Program-made: the position numbers and the translations under genes | DNA from: an uncultured Flavobacteriaceae bacterium | GTDB taxonomy: Bacteria; Bacteroidota; Bacteroidia; Flavobacteriales; Flavobacteriaceae | Length of the DNA: 64,000 nt | NCBI GenBank assembly: GCA_947500435.1 | Contig: CANMRV010000003.1 | Span: forward strand, 417,271 to 481,270 | Direction: 5' to 3' | Part shown: positions 17,430 through 27,429 of the stretch, piece after piece | How positions within the stretch are numbered: position 1 is the first letter of the stretch | Layout: the number at the start of each line of letters is the position of its first letter | The notes under the pieces: model-generated | What the model was told of the DNA's origin: nothing | Database searches by the model: none | Seen by the model: the letters and a program-made list of their open reading frames with translations, nothing else

Positions 17430-19865
17430 ATGTTTAAGAATTATATCAAAATTGCCTGGAGAAGCCTCAAAAAACAACCTTTTTTCACTTTCCTAAATAT
17501 ATTCGGACTTGCTATTGGAATTGCTGGAGGCTTACTTATTTCATTATATATTCATGATGAATTGAGCTATGATAAGATGTTTGTCGATGCCAATCGCATA
17601 CATCGTATTCATGCCGACATTAAATTTGGCGGTGATGCCCGAAAGTTTGCGGTAACTCCAGCACCAATGGCCGAAACCGTTCAGAACGATTTCTCGGAAG
17701 TCGAATTAGCTATGCGATTTCGTACTCAAGGAAGCATGTTGCTTCGAAAGACAGGTACAGAAGCAAACATAAAAGAATTGGGAACAACATTCGTTGATTC
17801 AACATTCTTTGAAATGTTCGGATTAAATTTATTATCCGGGGATATAAAAACAGCACTTAAATCACCTAACACACTAGTACTGACCAAATCGGCCGCTGAA
17901 AAACATTTTCCCTTCAATAATGCTGTTGGTCAAACCTTGATTTTAGATAACAATAATACCTATACCGTGACAGGGGTAATTGACGATTTCCCTCAAAATT
18001 CATTTTTAAGAGATCACAGCGTTTTTGTTGCGATGGCTGGTTATGAAGATTCCCGCATTGTGAATTGGGGAAGTAATAACTATCAAACGTATATCAAGCT
18101 TATTCCTTCAGCCAATATTGATGATATACAAGAACCGCTAAGAGGTTTTTTAGGCAAATATGTTGTTCCGGGGGTACAGCAGTTTATGCCAGGGATAACC
18201 GAAGAACAGTTTAAAGCAGCTGGCAATCATTTAATATACAGCACGATGCCAATGACCGACATACATCTAAAGTCTGATCGGGTTGCCGAAATAAGCGGAA
18301 ATAATGATATTCAAAGTATATATATACTTTCTTTTATTGCAATGTTTCTTTTGGTTTTGGCCTGTGTTAATTTTATGAACCTTTCTACAGCACATTCCTT
18401 AAAAAGAGCTAAAGAAGTTGGCATAAGAAAGACACTAGGTTCGAACAAAGGGGAGCTAATAAGACAATTTTTGATAGAGTCAGGCTTGGTTTCTTTTGCC
18501 TCCTTAGTATTCGCAATTGTCTTGGCAATTTTGCTTCTTCCCCTTTTTAATGATTTGGCTGACAAGGATATCTCTATGCCATATGCCAATCCGTTTTTTT
18601 GGTTGATTTTGTTTGCTGCGGGTATTCTCCTTGGGCTATTTTCAGGAAGTTACCCTGCATTTTTCATGTCTAGATTCATTCCAGTAAAGGTTCTAAAAGG
18701 AGCGAGAGGTAATAGTGTAGGAGGCGGTAAAGTTCGAAATGCATTGGTTATTTTTCAATTTGCAATTTCAGTGTTCTTAATAATAAGTACGCTAGTAGTG
18801 TATCAACAATTAGACTACATTCAAAACAAGGACCTTGGTTTTTCGAAAGATCAGGTTTTGATAGTTAACGATGTCTTTTCTCTTGGCAATAAGGCGGACA
18901 CATTCAAGGAAGATGTAAAAAAATTAAGCTATGTAAAAAATGCCACTTTGAGTAGCTATTTCCCAACGCCTTCATCAAGGTCTGATTCTACTTTTGCTCC
19001 AGAGGAAGGACTTACCGACCAAGAAAATGCCGTCAGTATGCAGCGATGGGGAGTTGATTTTGACTATGTGTCGACAATGGACTTTGAAATTATTGCGGGA
19101 AGAGATTTCGATCGTAATTTCAAGAGTGATTCCACCAGCATAATTGTAAATGAATCTGCCATATCTGTAATGGGAATTTCTCCGGAAGAGGCAATTGGGA
19201 AGCGATATACACCCGATATGGGCGAAGAGAATCCGGAGTTTTATACAATTGTTGGAGTTCTCAAAGATTTTCATTTTTCACCTTTTAGGGCTGAGATAGA
19301 ATCCTTAAGCCTTCATTTAAGCGATAGGGCATATGCGTTAGCCATTAAGCTTGAATCAGGAGATTTTTCAAATGCATTGGCAGGTATTGAAGGTATTTGG
19401 AATGAAGTCGCACCTGGCCAACCTTTTGACTATTACTTTATGGAAGATTCCTTTAACGACACCTATCAATCAGAGCAGCGATTGGGACGTATATTTTTCA
19501 TCTTTACGGGGCTTTCCATTTTAATTGCCTGCTTAGGTCTTTTTGGGTTGGCAGCTTTTAATGCCGAAAAACGAACCAAGGAGATAGGTATAAGAAAGGT
19601 GCTTGGAGCGAGTGTAAGTCAGATTTCATATAAGCTATCCATAGATTTTCTAAGATTGGTGGGTGTGGCTATTCTTGTTTCGCTACCCTTGGGTTGGTAC
19701 GCAATGAATAAATGGCTCGAAGATTTTTCATATCGAATTGAAATAGGGCTTTGGGTACTCGTGCTCGCGGCCCTTTTAGCGGTTGTTATTTCGATACTTA
19801 CCGTAAGTTATCAAAGTATCAAAGCGGCTATAGTAAATCCAGTAAAAAGTTTGCGAACTGAATAA
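17430..19865 (+). CDS. FtsX/MacB-type fused ABC permease 6
   Basis: An 811-residue paralogue that forms a close pair with permease 7: 52 of the first 60 residues are identical, including the shared block SYDKMFVDA. Coupling motifs are RAKEVGIRKTLGSN after CVNFMNLSTAHS and RTKEIGIRKVLGAS after AAFNAEK. The adjacent position and strong similarity mark the most recent duplication in the array. Both keep a characteristic PTPSSRSD loop in the second periplasmic domain. The leader CATCAATCAAAATCATCGATC lies directly before the ATG. Confidence 0.92.
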   Translation: MFKNYIKIAWRSLKKQPFFTFLNIFGLAIGIAGGLLISLYIHDELSYDKMFVDANRIHRIHADIKFGGDARKFAVTPAPMAETVQNDFSEVELAMRFRTQGSMLLRKTGTEANIKELGTTFVDSTFFEMFGLNLLSGDIKTALKSPNTLVLTKSAAEKHFPFNNAVGQTLILDNNNTYTVTGVIDDFPQNSFLRDHSVFVAMAGYEDSRIVNWGSNNYQTYIKLIPSANIDDIQEPLRGFLGKYVVPGVQQFMPGITEEQFKAAGNHLIYSTMPMTDIHLKSDRVAEISGNNDIQSIYILSFIAMFLLVLACVNFMNLSTAHSLKRAKEVGIRKTLGSNKGELIRQFLIESGLVSFASLVFAIVLAILLLPLFNDLADKDISMPYANPFFWLILFAAGILLGLFSGSYPAFFMSRFIPVKVLKGARGNSVGGGKVRNALVIFQFAISVFLIISTLVVYQQLDYIQNKDLGFSKDQVLIVNDVFSLGNKADTFKEDVKKLSYVKNATLSSYFPTPSSRSDSTFAPEEGLTDQENAVSMQRWGVDFDYVSTMDFEIIAGRDFDRNFKSDSTSIIVNESAISVMGISPEEAIGKRYTPDMGEENPEFYTIVGVLKDFHFSPFRAEIESLSLHLSDRAYALAIKLESGDFSNALAGIEGIWNEVAPGQPFDYYFMEDSFNDTYQSEQRLGRIFFIFTGLSILIACLGLFGLAAFNAEKRTKEIGIRKVLGASVSQISYKLSIDFLRLVGVAILVSLPLGWYAMNKWLEDFSYRIEIGLWVLVLAALLAVVISILTVSYQSIKAAIVNPVKSLRTE

Positions 19866-19887
19866 TCATCAATCAAAGTAATTAATC

Positions 19888-22320
19888 ATGTTTAAAAATC
19901 ATATAAAAATTGCTTGGAGAAGTCTTAAGAGACAACCATTTTTTACATTCTTGAATATTTTCGGGCTTGCCATCGGCATGGCCGGCGGATTAATCATCGC
20001 GCTTTATATCCATAGTGAATTGAGCTATGATAAGATGTTCGTCGATGCAGAACGCATTCATAGAGTAAATGCCGACATAAAGTTTGGGGGAGATGAGAAT
20101 AAATCCGCAGAAACGGCTGCACCGATGGCTGCGGTTTTAGAGAATGATTTTTCTCAGGTGGAAATGGCTACCCGAATTCGAAATCTAGGGAGTATACTTA
20201 TCCGAAGAAACAATACAAACAACAACACCAAAGAATTAAATTCCGCTTTTGCTGATGACAACTTCTTCGAAATGTTCGGCTTGGAATTATTGGTAGGCGA
20301 TACTGAAACGGCTTTAAAGGAACCCAACACTTTAATACTAACTAAAACTGCAGCTGAAAAACATTTTGGAGTAAACAATGCTGTAGGGCAAGAGGTACTC
20401 CTCGATAATTCAAATACCTATACAGTAACAGGTGTTATTGACGATTTTCCCAAAAATTCTTTATTGAGAAACCATAGTGTTCTAATGGCCATGTCAGGGT
20501 ATGAAGATGCTCAACAAAGTGAGTGGGGCAGTCATAACTACTTTACTTTTATCAAGCTCATACCCAGTGCTAGAATCGAGGATTTTCAAGCACCGCTTAG
20601 GGGGATTGTGGGAGATTATTTGATACCTTGGGTGCAACAGATTTATCCTGGTATTACCGAGGAGTCTTTTAGAGAAACCGGAAATTATGTGAATTACTAT
20701 TCTATACCACTTACCGATATTCATTTATATTCGGAAGCAAGAATTGAACTGAGTGCCAACGGCGATATTCAGAATGTTTATATCCTTTCCTTTATCGGAA
20801 TGTTCTTGATACTCTTAGCCAGTGTCAATTTTATGAATTTATCTACGGCCCATTCTTTAAAAAGAGCAAAGGAAGTTGGTATTCGGAAAACTTTAGGGTC
20901 TAATAAATCTGGATTGGTAAAACAATTCCTTACTGAATCTGGACTTATCTCTTTTATGTCACTTATGGTTGCGGTTGTAATAGCAATTGTTGCCATGCCC
21001 TTCTTCAATGAGCTTGCTGGAACGGAGATTAGTGTCCCTTTTGCAAACCCAATATTTTGGGTGGCTCTTCTTGTCTCGGCTTTGGTATTAAGTCTGTTTT
21101 CAGGATGGTATCCAGCTTTTTTTATGTCTCGATTTATTCCGGTTAAGGTTCTCAAAGGATTGGGTAAAGGAAGTGTGGGTGGGGGCAATATTCGAAATTC
21201 CTTGGTCGTTTTTCAGTTCGCAATCTCGGTTTTCTTAATCGTAGGCACGCTGGTTGTTTTTAAACAACTGGATTTTATTCAAAGTAAAGACCTAGGCTTT
21301 TCTAAAGACCAGGTTTTGGTAGTTCAAGATTTTTATGGAGCTGGGGAAAAAGGTCAGGCGCTTCAGCAAGAAGTGCAAAAGTTAGCCCAGGTCGAGAGTG
21401 CCACGATAAGCAGTTTTCTACCGACCCCATCATCAAGGTCAGACTACACCTATTTTAAGGAAGGATTTCTGAATCAAGAAGATGCGGTTAATATGCAACG
21501 CTGGCTTGTTGATTATAACTACTTGAAAACCTTAGATATAAAACTGAAAGCGGGGCGTGAATTTAGTGAACAACGAATGACTGATTCCACAGCGATAATC
21601 ATCAATGAGACGGCTGTTTCACTTTTAGGAGTGAATGCCGAAGAGGCTTTGGGATTGAGGGTTTCAAGTGACCTAGGAGATGAAAATGGAGAATTTTCTA
21701 CAGTTATTGGTGTTATAGAAAATTTTCATTTCGAAACATTACGGGATGATATAGGTGCCCTAAGTCTTAAATTAGGACGTTCAACGGGCAACATGGCAAT
21801 ACGCCTAAATGCAGGCGATTTTTCGAGTGCCGTAGCGGGAATTGAGTCAGTATGGAAAAAGAACATTCCTGAACAAACCTTTGCCTACAGCTTTATGGAA
21901 GATTCTTTTAATAATACGTATCAAGCAGAACAAAGACTCGGGCGTATTTTCATTGTATTTACGCTTCTGTCAATATTTATTGCATGTCTCGGTTTATTTG
22001 GTTTGGCCGCTTTCAATGCAGAAAAAAGAACCAAAGAAATCGGGGTAAGAAAAGTGCTCGGTGCAAGTGTAAGTCAAATTTCTTATCGCCTTACAATGGA
22101 CTTTCTGAAGCTTGTTGGCATAGCTATTCTTATTTCCTTACCTATTGGTTGGTATGCCATGAACAAATGGTTACAAGATTTTTCGTATAGAATCGAAGTG
22201 AGCTGGTGGATCTTAGCCTTGGCTGGACTCATGGCCATTGCAATTGCAATTATTACGGTGAGCTATCAAAGTATCAAAGCGGCAATTGTAAACCCCGTAA
22301 AGAGTTTACGTTCTGAGTAA
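19888..22320 (+). CDS. FtsX/MacB-type fused ABC permease 7
   Basis: An 810-residue near-twin of permease 6, starting 22 bases after it. Differences concentrate in the periplasmic parts and in the loop after TM5, while TM segments and coupling helices (RAKEVGIRKTLGSN and RTKEIGVRKVLGAS) hardly change. TM2 reads LLASVNFMNLS with Ser in place of the usual Cys. The terminal motif is NPVKSLRSE. It is followed by the longest gap within the array (204 bases), which may carry an internal promoter. Confidence 0.92.
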   Translation: MFKNHIKIAWRSLKRQPFFTFLNIFGLAIGMAGGLIIALYIHSELSYDKMFVDAERIHRVNADIKFGGDENKSAETAAPMAAVLENDFSQVEMATRIRNLGSILIRRNNTNNNTKELNSAFADDNFFEMFGLELLVGDTETALKEPNTLILTKTAAEKHFGVNNAVGQEVLLDNSNTYTVTGVIDDFPKNSLLRNHSVLMAMSGYEDAQQSEWGSHNYFTFIKLIPSARIEDFQAPLRGIVGDYLIPWVQQIYPGITEESFRETGNYVNYYSIPLTDIHLYSEARIELSANGDIQNVYILSFIGMFLILLASVNFMNLSTAHSLKRAKEVGIRKTLGSNKSGLVKQFLTESGLISFMSLMVAVVIAIVAMPFFNELAGTEISVPFANPIFWVALLVSALVLSLFSGWYPAFFMSRFIPVKVLKGLGKGSVGGGNIRNSLVVFQFAISVFLIVGTLVVFKQLDFIQSKDLGFSKDQVLVVQDFYGAGEKGQALQQEVQKLAQVESATISSFLPTPSSRSDYTYFKEGFLNQEDAVNMQRWLVDYNYLKTLDIKLKAGREFSEQRMTDSTAIIINETAVSLLGVNAEEALGLRVSSDLGDENGEFSTVIGVIENFHFETLRDDIGALSLKLGRSTGNMAIRLNAGDFSSAVAGIESVWKKNIPEQTFAYSFMEDSFNNTYQAEQRLGRIFIVFTLLSIFIACLGLFGLAAFNAEKRTKEIGVRKVLGASVSQISYRLTMDFLKLVGIAILISLPIGWYAMNKWLQDFSYRIEVSWWILALAGLMAIAIAIITVSYQSIKAAIVNPVKSLRSE

Positions 22321-22524
22321 TTTCTTTAGGATGAGAACTGTACAAATAGTGGACACTTTTTGTAAAAATATTTTACAGTTAAGGTGCTTTTATTTTAATA
22401 ATGGAAACATAAGTTATTGACTATAAGAAAGTTAATTATATGGCATGGAATTAGGGCTATTCCAAGTGTCTTTTTAAGGTAATCTCTTAGATATGCAAAG
22501 ACATCAATCAAAACACGGCTAGTC
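22321..22524 (+). promoter_or_regulatory. Long intra-array gap with palindrome TGTAAAA-ATA-TTTTACA
   Basis: This 204-base spacer before permease 8 is the longest in the permease run. It holds GTGGACACTTTTT (22349), related to the GTGTCC word in the upstream regulatory region (reverse orientation), and a perfect 7-bp-arm palindrome at 22361-22377. No GG-N10-GC sigma-54 element and no convincing TAnnTTTG box were found, so an internal promoter is only suspected. The end carries the CATCAATCAAAA leader word. Confidence 0.35.
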
Positions 22525-24909
22525 ATGTTAAAAAACCACCTAAAACTATCCCTTCGCAATCTCTGGAAAAACAGATTGCTGTCAATGCTCAATCTTCTTG
22601 GATTGAGCATTGGAATTGGGAGTGTCCTCACCTTGATGTTTGCGGTTTATGCCTACTATACGGCAGATACGTTTTTAAAGGGCCAAGAGAATATTTACTA
22701 TTTCAAGACAATAACTACCGAGGGTGACACATACAGGGAAACCCCATATCCCTTGATGGATATGATTGTGGATACCTCTCCACAGGTCTTGGCAGGTACA
22801 CATATTCATGGCTGGGGTAATATGTGGTTGGAGCGAGGTGAAAAAGAATTACAAGAGCGTACCGATTATGTTGACCCTGAATTTTTTGAAATTTTTTCCT
22901 TGCCGTTGAAATATGGAGACGCCAACACCGCTTTAGAAAATAAATATTCTATTATCCTAACCGATAGAGTCAGTCAAAAAATCTTTGGGGAAAAGAACCC
23001 CGTTGGTGAAAAGCTCATCGGATCTGACTCCTTAAATCTTACAGTAACTGGAGTTTTTGAACCTATTAGTCCATATTCTTCTTTTCGATTTGGCGTGGTT
23101 CTGCCAAATGAGGTTTTGAAAGATAATCCGAATTTTTTATCCCAAATAAATTGGGGTAATAGTTTTTCACCAAACTATTTAAGAGTGCGGCCAGACACTG
23201 ATATCAAACAACTGGAAAATCATGTCAATCAACTAGTGAAAGATAATTATGCCGACCCATCTATAATTGCGGAATTGAAAGCCATGACTTTTTCTGAAAT
23301 GAGGACGGATTCTATTCCTGTTGTCGGAATCATAATTAACGGATGTATCGCGGCAGCCTTTTTTGTGTTACTCATTGTGTTAGTGAACTTACTTAATCTG
23401 AATATTTCAACGATGTTTCGGCGTACAAAAGACATTACGGTGCGAAAGATTTTGGGGGGAAGTAAAAAGAGTGTGATTGCTCAATTCTGTCTAGAGAATG
23501 GGATTTTGGTCTTTATCTCCATTATGATTTCTGGCGGACTTTTCCTAGGGTTTTTGTTGCCAGCGATGAACAATATTTTTGGTCCAGATTTCGGAAAGGT
23601 AGCCTTCAGTATGGAAAATGATTATCCGGTTATTCTGTATGCAATCGGGTTAGGTATATTGGTTACCTTGGTTGTTGGTATACTTCCCACACTACGCTTC
23701 ATATCGATACCCATTTCCACAGGTATCAAAGGAAAAATAGATCGCATCAAAAGTAATTTCCTCCTTCGCAATTCATTTATCATTGTACAATTTGCTCTTG
23801 CGATTCTCTTTATTTGTATAGCAATTATTCTGAACAGCCAAATAGGGTTTATGAAAAGTGCAGATGTAGGTTTTGAACGTGAGAATGTCATCGTCGGAAG
23901 TATCGATTTAGATTATAAGAATCTTGAAGTGGCTAGCTCAAACTTTGAAGCGCTGATCGATGAATTGAACGCTAGCCCTTATGTCAAAAACGTTTCGACA
24001 AGTGAGTCAATTCCGTCAGATTATTATTTTAATTATTCTACATATCATGACCCAGATAGCGGCAGGGATGTGCGAATTCGACGGTCTCATACTGATGAGG
24101 GTTACTTGAAAACACTACAAGTTCCGATTGTTTCAGGCAGGGATTTTGATGAAAATATAGATAGTTCAGAAGATAACTCAGTTATTATCAATCGAAGTGC
24201 TATGGAAGCCTTTGGATGGACGTCCATTGAAGGAAAGCGCTTGAAGTGGAAAAATGACGAAACCGAAGGCTATCCGATAGTTGGGGTTATGGAAGATTTT
24301 CATTATCAAGATTTACAGAATGCCGTAGAACCTTTGGCACATTTTTATCAAGAAAAAGAGAACTTGGGTGCCCATCGTTATCTTTCGGTACGTACTTCAG
24401 ACGGGCAAGAAAAGAACATTCAGAACCTGATTGCAACTGCTTTTGGGAAAATAGCTTCTCGTAGAAATTATGAACAAGCGTATTTAAGTGAAAAAGTAAA
24501 TGGCCAATACCGCTTAATCGAAGGCATGTTGAAAATGGTAAATGTAGTAGCCTTGTTGACCATATTTATTTCGTGCTTGGGTATGTTCGGCCTGATTTCG
24601 TTTATGGCAAAAAGACGAATAAAGGAAATAGGAATTCGTAAGGTACTTGGCGCTGGTGTGCTTAAAATAGTAGTCCTATTATCCAAAGATTACATCATTT
24701 TGGTGGGTATTGGTGCTCTCATTGCCTTTCCTATAGCGTGGTATGTTATGAATGCTTGGCTAGGAAGCTTTGCATATAGTATTACGATTCAATGGTGGAT
24801 GTTTGTCTTGGGCGGACTAATTGCTTTGTTAATAACCTCTGTCACACTGGCAATTCAAGCAGTGAAATCAGCTACTGTTAACCCTGTGAAAAGTTTAAGA
24901 ACCGAGTAA
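22525..24909 (+). CDS. FtsX/MacB-type fused ABC permease 8 (divergent)
   Basis: A 794-residue paralogue, one of the most diverged: it begins MLKNHLKLSLRNLWKNR and its first coupling region reads RTKDITVRKILGGSKK after LVNLLNLNISTMF, unlike the CINFMNLSTA of its neighbours. The second half is more typical (RIKEIGIRKVLGAG) and it keeps the NPVKSLRTE end. The first periplasmic domain has a WGNMWLERGEKEL segment. The gap before it is unusually long, so this gene could head a separate transcript of permeases 8-12 plus the second ATPase. Confidence 0.9.
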   Translation: MLKNHLKLSLRNLWKNRLLSMLNLLGLSIGIGSVLTLMFAVYAYYTADTFLKGQENIYYFKTITTEGDTYRETPYPLMDMIVDTSPQVLAGTHIHGWGNMWLERGEKELQERTDYVDPEFFEIFSLPLKYGDANTALENKYSIILTDRVSQKIFGEKNPVGEKLIGSDSLNLTVTGVFEPISPYSSFRFGVVLPNEVLKDNPNFLSQINWGNSFSPNYLRVRPDTDIKQLENHVNQLVKDNYADPSIIAELKAMTFSEMRTDSIPVVGIIINGCIAAAFFVLLIVLVNLLNLNISTMFRRTKDITVRKILGGSKKSVIAQFCLENGILVFISIMISGGLFLGFLLPAMNNIFGPDFGKVAFSMENDYPVILYAIGLGILVTLVVGILPTLRFISIPISTGIKGKIDRIKSNFLLRNSFIIVQFALAILFICIAIILNSQIGFMKSADVGFERENVIVGSIDLDYKNLEVASSNFEALIDELNASPYVKNVSTSESIPSDYYFNYSTYHDPDSGRDVRIRRSHTDEGYLKTLQVPIVSGRDFDENIDSSEDNSVIINRSAMEAFGWTSIEGKRLKWKNDETEGYPIVGVMEDFHYQDLQNAVEPLAHFYQEKENLGAHRYLSVRTSDGQEKNIQNLIATAFGKIASRRNYEQAYLSEKVNGQYRLIEGMLKMVNVVALLTIFISCLGMFGLISFMAKRRIKEIGIRKVLGAGVLKIVVLLSKDYIILVGIGALIAFPIAWYVMNAWLGSFAYSITIQWWMFVLGGLIALLITSVTLAIQAVKSATVNPVKSLRTE

Positions 24910-24917
24910 AGTAATTC

Positions 24918-24950
24918 AGATCTCACAGATCTTTTAGACCTGTGAGGTCT
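24918..24950. repeat. Palindromic intergenic element (GACCTGTGAGGTC type)
   Basis: Two 15-base arms (AGATCTCACAGATCT and AGACCTGTGAGGTCT) pair at 13 positions plus one G-U wobble around a TTT loop. The element fills most of the 55-base gap between permeases 8 and 9. The CCTGTGAGGTC hairpin is, from memory, a dispersed intergenic repeat in many flavobacterial genomes. It may act in mRNA processing. Confidence 0.55.
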
Positions 24951-24964
24951 TAAACGAGAATATC

Positions 24965-27379
24965 ATGTTAAAGAACTATCTGAAAATCGCTTGGAGAAAT
25001 TTAATGAAAGATAAAGTCTTCACTGCCTTGAATGTAGTCGGACTTTCAGTGGCATTTGGAGTAGCCATTTTACTATCCTTGGCTGCTTTCTTTGAACTTT
25101 CATATGATAGATTTCATGAGAATGGTGAAAGAATTTATCAGGTTTATTCTATTCAACAAACTCCAAAAGGCCCTGAAGCAGGAACGAGTCAACCTGCACC
25201 CTTTGCGGAAGCTTTACAAACTGAAGTCCCTGGTGTAGATAAAATCACCCGATTTCTTGAGCAGGGGGCTTTGACGATTTATCAGGAGAAAGAAATCAAT
25301 CTCAATGCCGTATGGGTTGATAGCAATTTCTTTGAGATGTTCACATTCCCAGTTTTAAAGGGAAACAAGAATAATCCCTTGAAAGAAAAGTCCTCTGTGG
25401 TGGTCACGGAAAGTACAGCTAATAAACTTTTCGGTAGCTCGGCGGTGGTTGGTCAAACAATTAATATTCTAATCGATGGAAAAGAAGAACCGTTTACCGT
25501 AGCCGCTGTAGTAGAAGGTCATGAGTCGCAAAACAGTTTGAATTTTGAAATTGCGATTCCCTTTGAAAATCATGCTGGTTATGCGAATAGTATCCAAACT
25601 TGGGATGCACAATACCATGAGGTCTATGTGCAATTGCAACATGGTGTTTCTGCCAAACAGTTTGAAGAAAACACACATTCTTTTGTTGATTTACATTACG
25701 AAGGAGCTATTGAAAATTTAAAACGCGACGGGGCAATAGCCAATGCTGAAGGTAAGTATCGCCAAATAGGATTATTAGCTCTTAAAGATGTTCATTTCAA
25801 GAGTTTTAGAAAAGGGTACGCTGAGGTTAGTAGAGGTGTACCTTATATAATTCTGGGGATTGCCTTTCTTATTTTGTTCATTGCTTGTGTGAACTTTATT
25901 AATATGAGTATTGCAAAAAGTTCGCAACGACTAAGGGAAATAGGAATGAGAAAAACCTTGGGTGCCCAGAAAAAGCACTTATTTTTTCAATTTTGGAGCG
26001 AAAGTTTGTTTGTGTTTTTGGCCTCGGTTGCTTTTGGCATTCTTCTGAGTGTATTGCTCCTTGACGAATTTAGAACGATGTTCAGAACAGCTATTTCTTT
26101 GGATCTACTTACTTCACCATGGGCCTTAGTAGGATTTTCAATAACGGTTTTTGTAATAACCCTTTTGGTAGGGGGATATCCGGCTTTGTTATTGACCCGA
26201 TTGGGAACTATTCAATCCCTTAAGGGAAAGTTGGAAAGTACAGGGAGCAATCGTGTGAGAAATGCCCTGATGGTCCTTCAGTTTGGCATTGCAATTTTAC
26301 TAATAAGTGGCACAATGGTGATGTGGGGGCAAGTAGATTACATGCGAAATAAGGATTTAGGATTTGATAAAGAACAAGTACTTTCTTTTCCCATAGACGG
26401 TAAGAAAGACAGTTATCAAGCTGTGCAATTGCTAAGGGAAGAACTTGCCGGTAACCCCGATATTTTAACGGTAACAGCTTCAGACGGTAACATTGGCAGG
26501 GGTAAAGATGGAAGTCAATCTACAAGCGTTTGGGGTCTCGATTATAAAGGCAGAGGTGTACGAACGCATGCATTGATAGTTGATTATGATTATCTAGAAA
26601 CCTTGGGCCTTGAACTGGTACAAGGGCGAACTTTTGACAAGAACAATCCTAACGATACACAAAGTGTAATCATTAATGAAAGTATGGCTGAGGAATTACA
26701 GGAATCAGACCCTCTGACTGCTCGTCTTCCCGTTAGTGACAGTCTCGGTTTACAAATCATCGGTGTGGTGAAAGATTACAATTTTCAAGAACTCAGTAGA
26801 CCTATTGAGCCAATAACTTTTTTCTTGGATAGAGACCAAGACCTTAACTACGCATTTGTAAAAGTTGCACCTGTAAATATGGCAAAATCGTTCAATGTGA
26901 TTGAAATGGCCTGGAAAAAAATAGAGCCAAATGCGGATTTTTTGGGATCCTTTTTGGATGAAAATATCGATAATACCTTCCGAAGGGAAAAAAACATGGC
27001 AACCATGATTACTAGTGGGTCTATTGTAGCAATTTTCCTTAGTTGCATTGGCCTATTCGCGATGTCTCTTTTAATCGTAGCACAGCGAACCAAAGAAATT
27101 GGCGTGCGAAAAGTACTAGGTGCAAGTGTCTCCTCGATTACGGTTTTATTAACCAAAGACTTTTTGAAATTGGTTTCGATTTCGTTTCTAATTGCTACGC
27201 CAATTGCTTGGTGGTTTTTAAAGCAATGGTTGGAAAATTATGCTTATAAATTAGAATTGAGTATTTGGTTTTTTGCTGCAGCTGGTTTGCTAGCAGTTGT
27301 CATTGCTTTATTGACTATAGGGGGTAGAACGATTAAAGCAGCATTACAAAACCCTGTGAAGAGTTTACGAACAGAATAA
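24965..27379 (+). CDS. FtsX/MacB-type fused ABC permease 9
   Basis: An 804-residue paralogue starting MLKNYLKIAWRNLMKDK and ending NPVKSLRTE. Coupling motifs are RLREIGMRKTLGAQKK, after CVNFINMSIAKS, and RTKEIGVRKVLGAS, after LLIVAQ. The first has Arg-Glu where others have Lys-Glu. The second periplasmic domain has a GRGKDGSQSTSVWG stretch not seen in the others. TM7 has WWFLKQWLENYAYKLELS, with Lys replacing the common Arg of the YR motif. Confidence 0.92.
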   Translation: MLKNYLKIAWRNLMKDKVFTALNVVGLSVAFGVAILLSLAAFFELSYDRFHENGERIYQVYSIQQTPKGPEAGTSQPAPFAEALQTEVPGVDKITRFLEQGALTIYQEKEINLNAVWVDSNFFEMFTFPVLKGNKNNPLKEKSSVVVTESTANKLFGSSAVVGQTINILIDGKEEPFTVAAVVEGHESQNSLNFEIAIPFENHAGYANSIQTWDAQYHEVYVQLQHGVSAKQFEENTHSFVDLHYEGAIENLKRDGAIANAEGKYRQIGLLALKDVHFKSFRKGYAEVSRGVPYIILGIAFLILFIACVNFINMSIAKSSQRLREIGMRKTLGAQKKHLFFQFWSESLFVFLASVAFGILLSVLLLDEFRTMFRTAISLDLLTSPWALVGFSITVFVITLLVGGYPALLLTRLGTIQSLKGKLESTGSNRVRNALMVLQFGIAILLISGTMVMWGQVDYMRNKDLGFDKEQVLSFPIDGKKDSYQAVQLLREELAGNPDILTVTASDGNIGRGKDGSQSTSVWGLDYKGRGVRTHALIVDYDYLETLGLELVQGRTFDKNNPNDTQSVIINESMAEELQESDPLTARLPVSDSLGLQIIGVVKDYNFQELSRPIEPITFFLDRDQDLNYAFVKVAPVNMAKSFNVIEMAWKKIEPNADFLGSFLDENIDNTFRREKNMATMITSGSIVAIFLSCIGLFAMSLLIVAQRTKEIGVRKVLGASVSSITVLLTKDFLKLVSISFLIATPIAWWFLKQWLENYAYKLELSIWFFAAAGLLAVVIALLTIGGRTIKAALQNPVKSLRTE

Positions 27380-27396
27380 TTCATCATCAACTTGTG

Positions 27397-27411
27397 CTGA
27401 ACTTGTTTCAG
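27397..27411. repeat. Degenerate CTGAACTTGTTTCAG intergenic element
   Basis: CTGAA-N5-TTCAG lies between permeases 9 and 10. The surrounding GTGCTGAACTTGTTTCAG resembles the common flavobacterial word GCTGAACTTGTTTCAGC. Reading through it adds 12 spurious codons to the downstream ORF, which argues for the later ATG as the true start. Confidence 0.45.
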
Positions 27412-27429
27412 TATCAAAACTCGAGAAAC

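Noticed and set aside
22440..22457. ATGGCATGGAATTAGGGC before permease 8 as a second sigma-54 promoter
   Set aside because: At the correct 10-base distance from GG the bases are GG, not GC; GC appears only at 12 bases.
27394..27429. Upstream in-frame start giving 12 extra residues to permease 10
   Set aside because: The added residues lie over an intergenic repeat and precede the family N-terminus MFKNYLKIAWRN.
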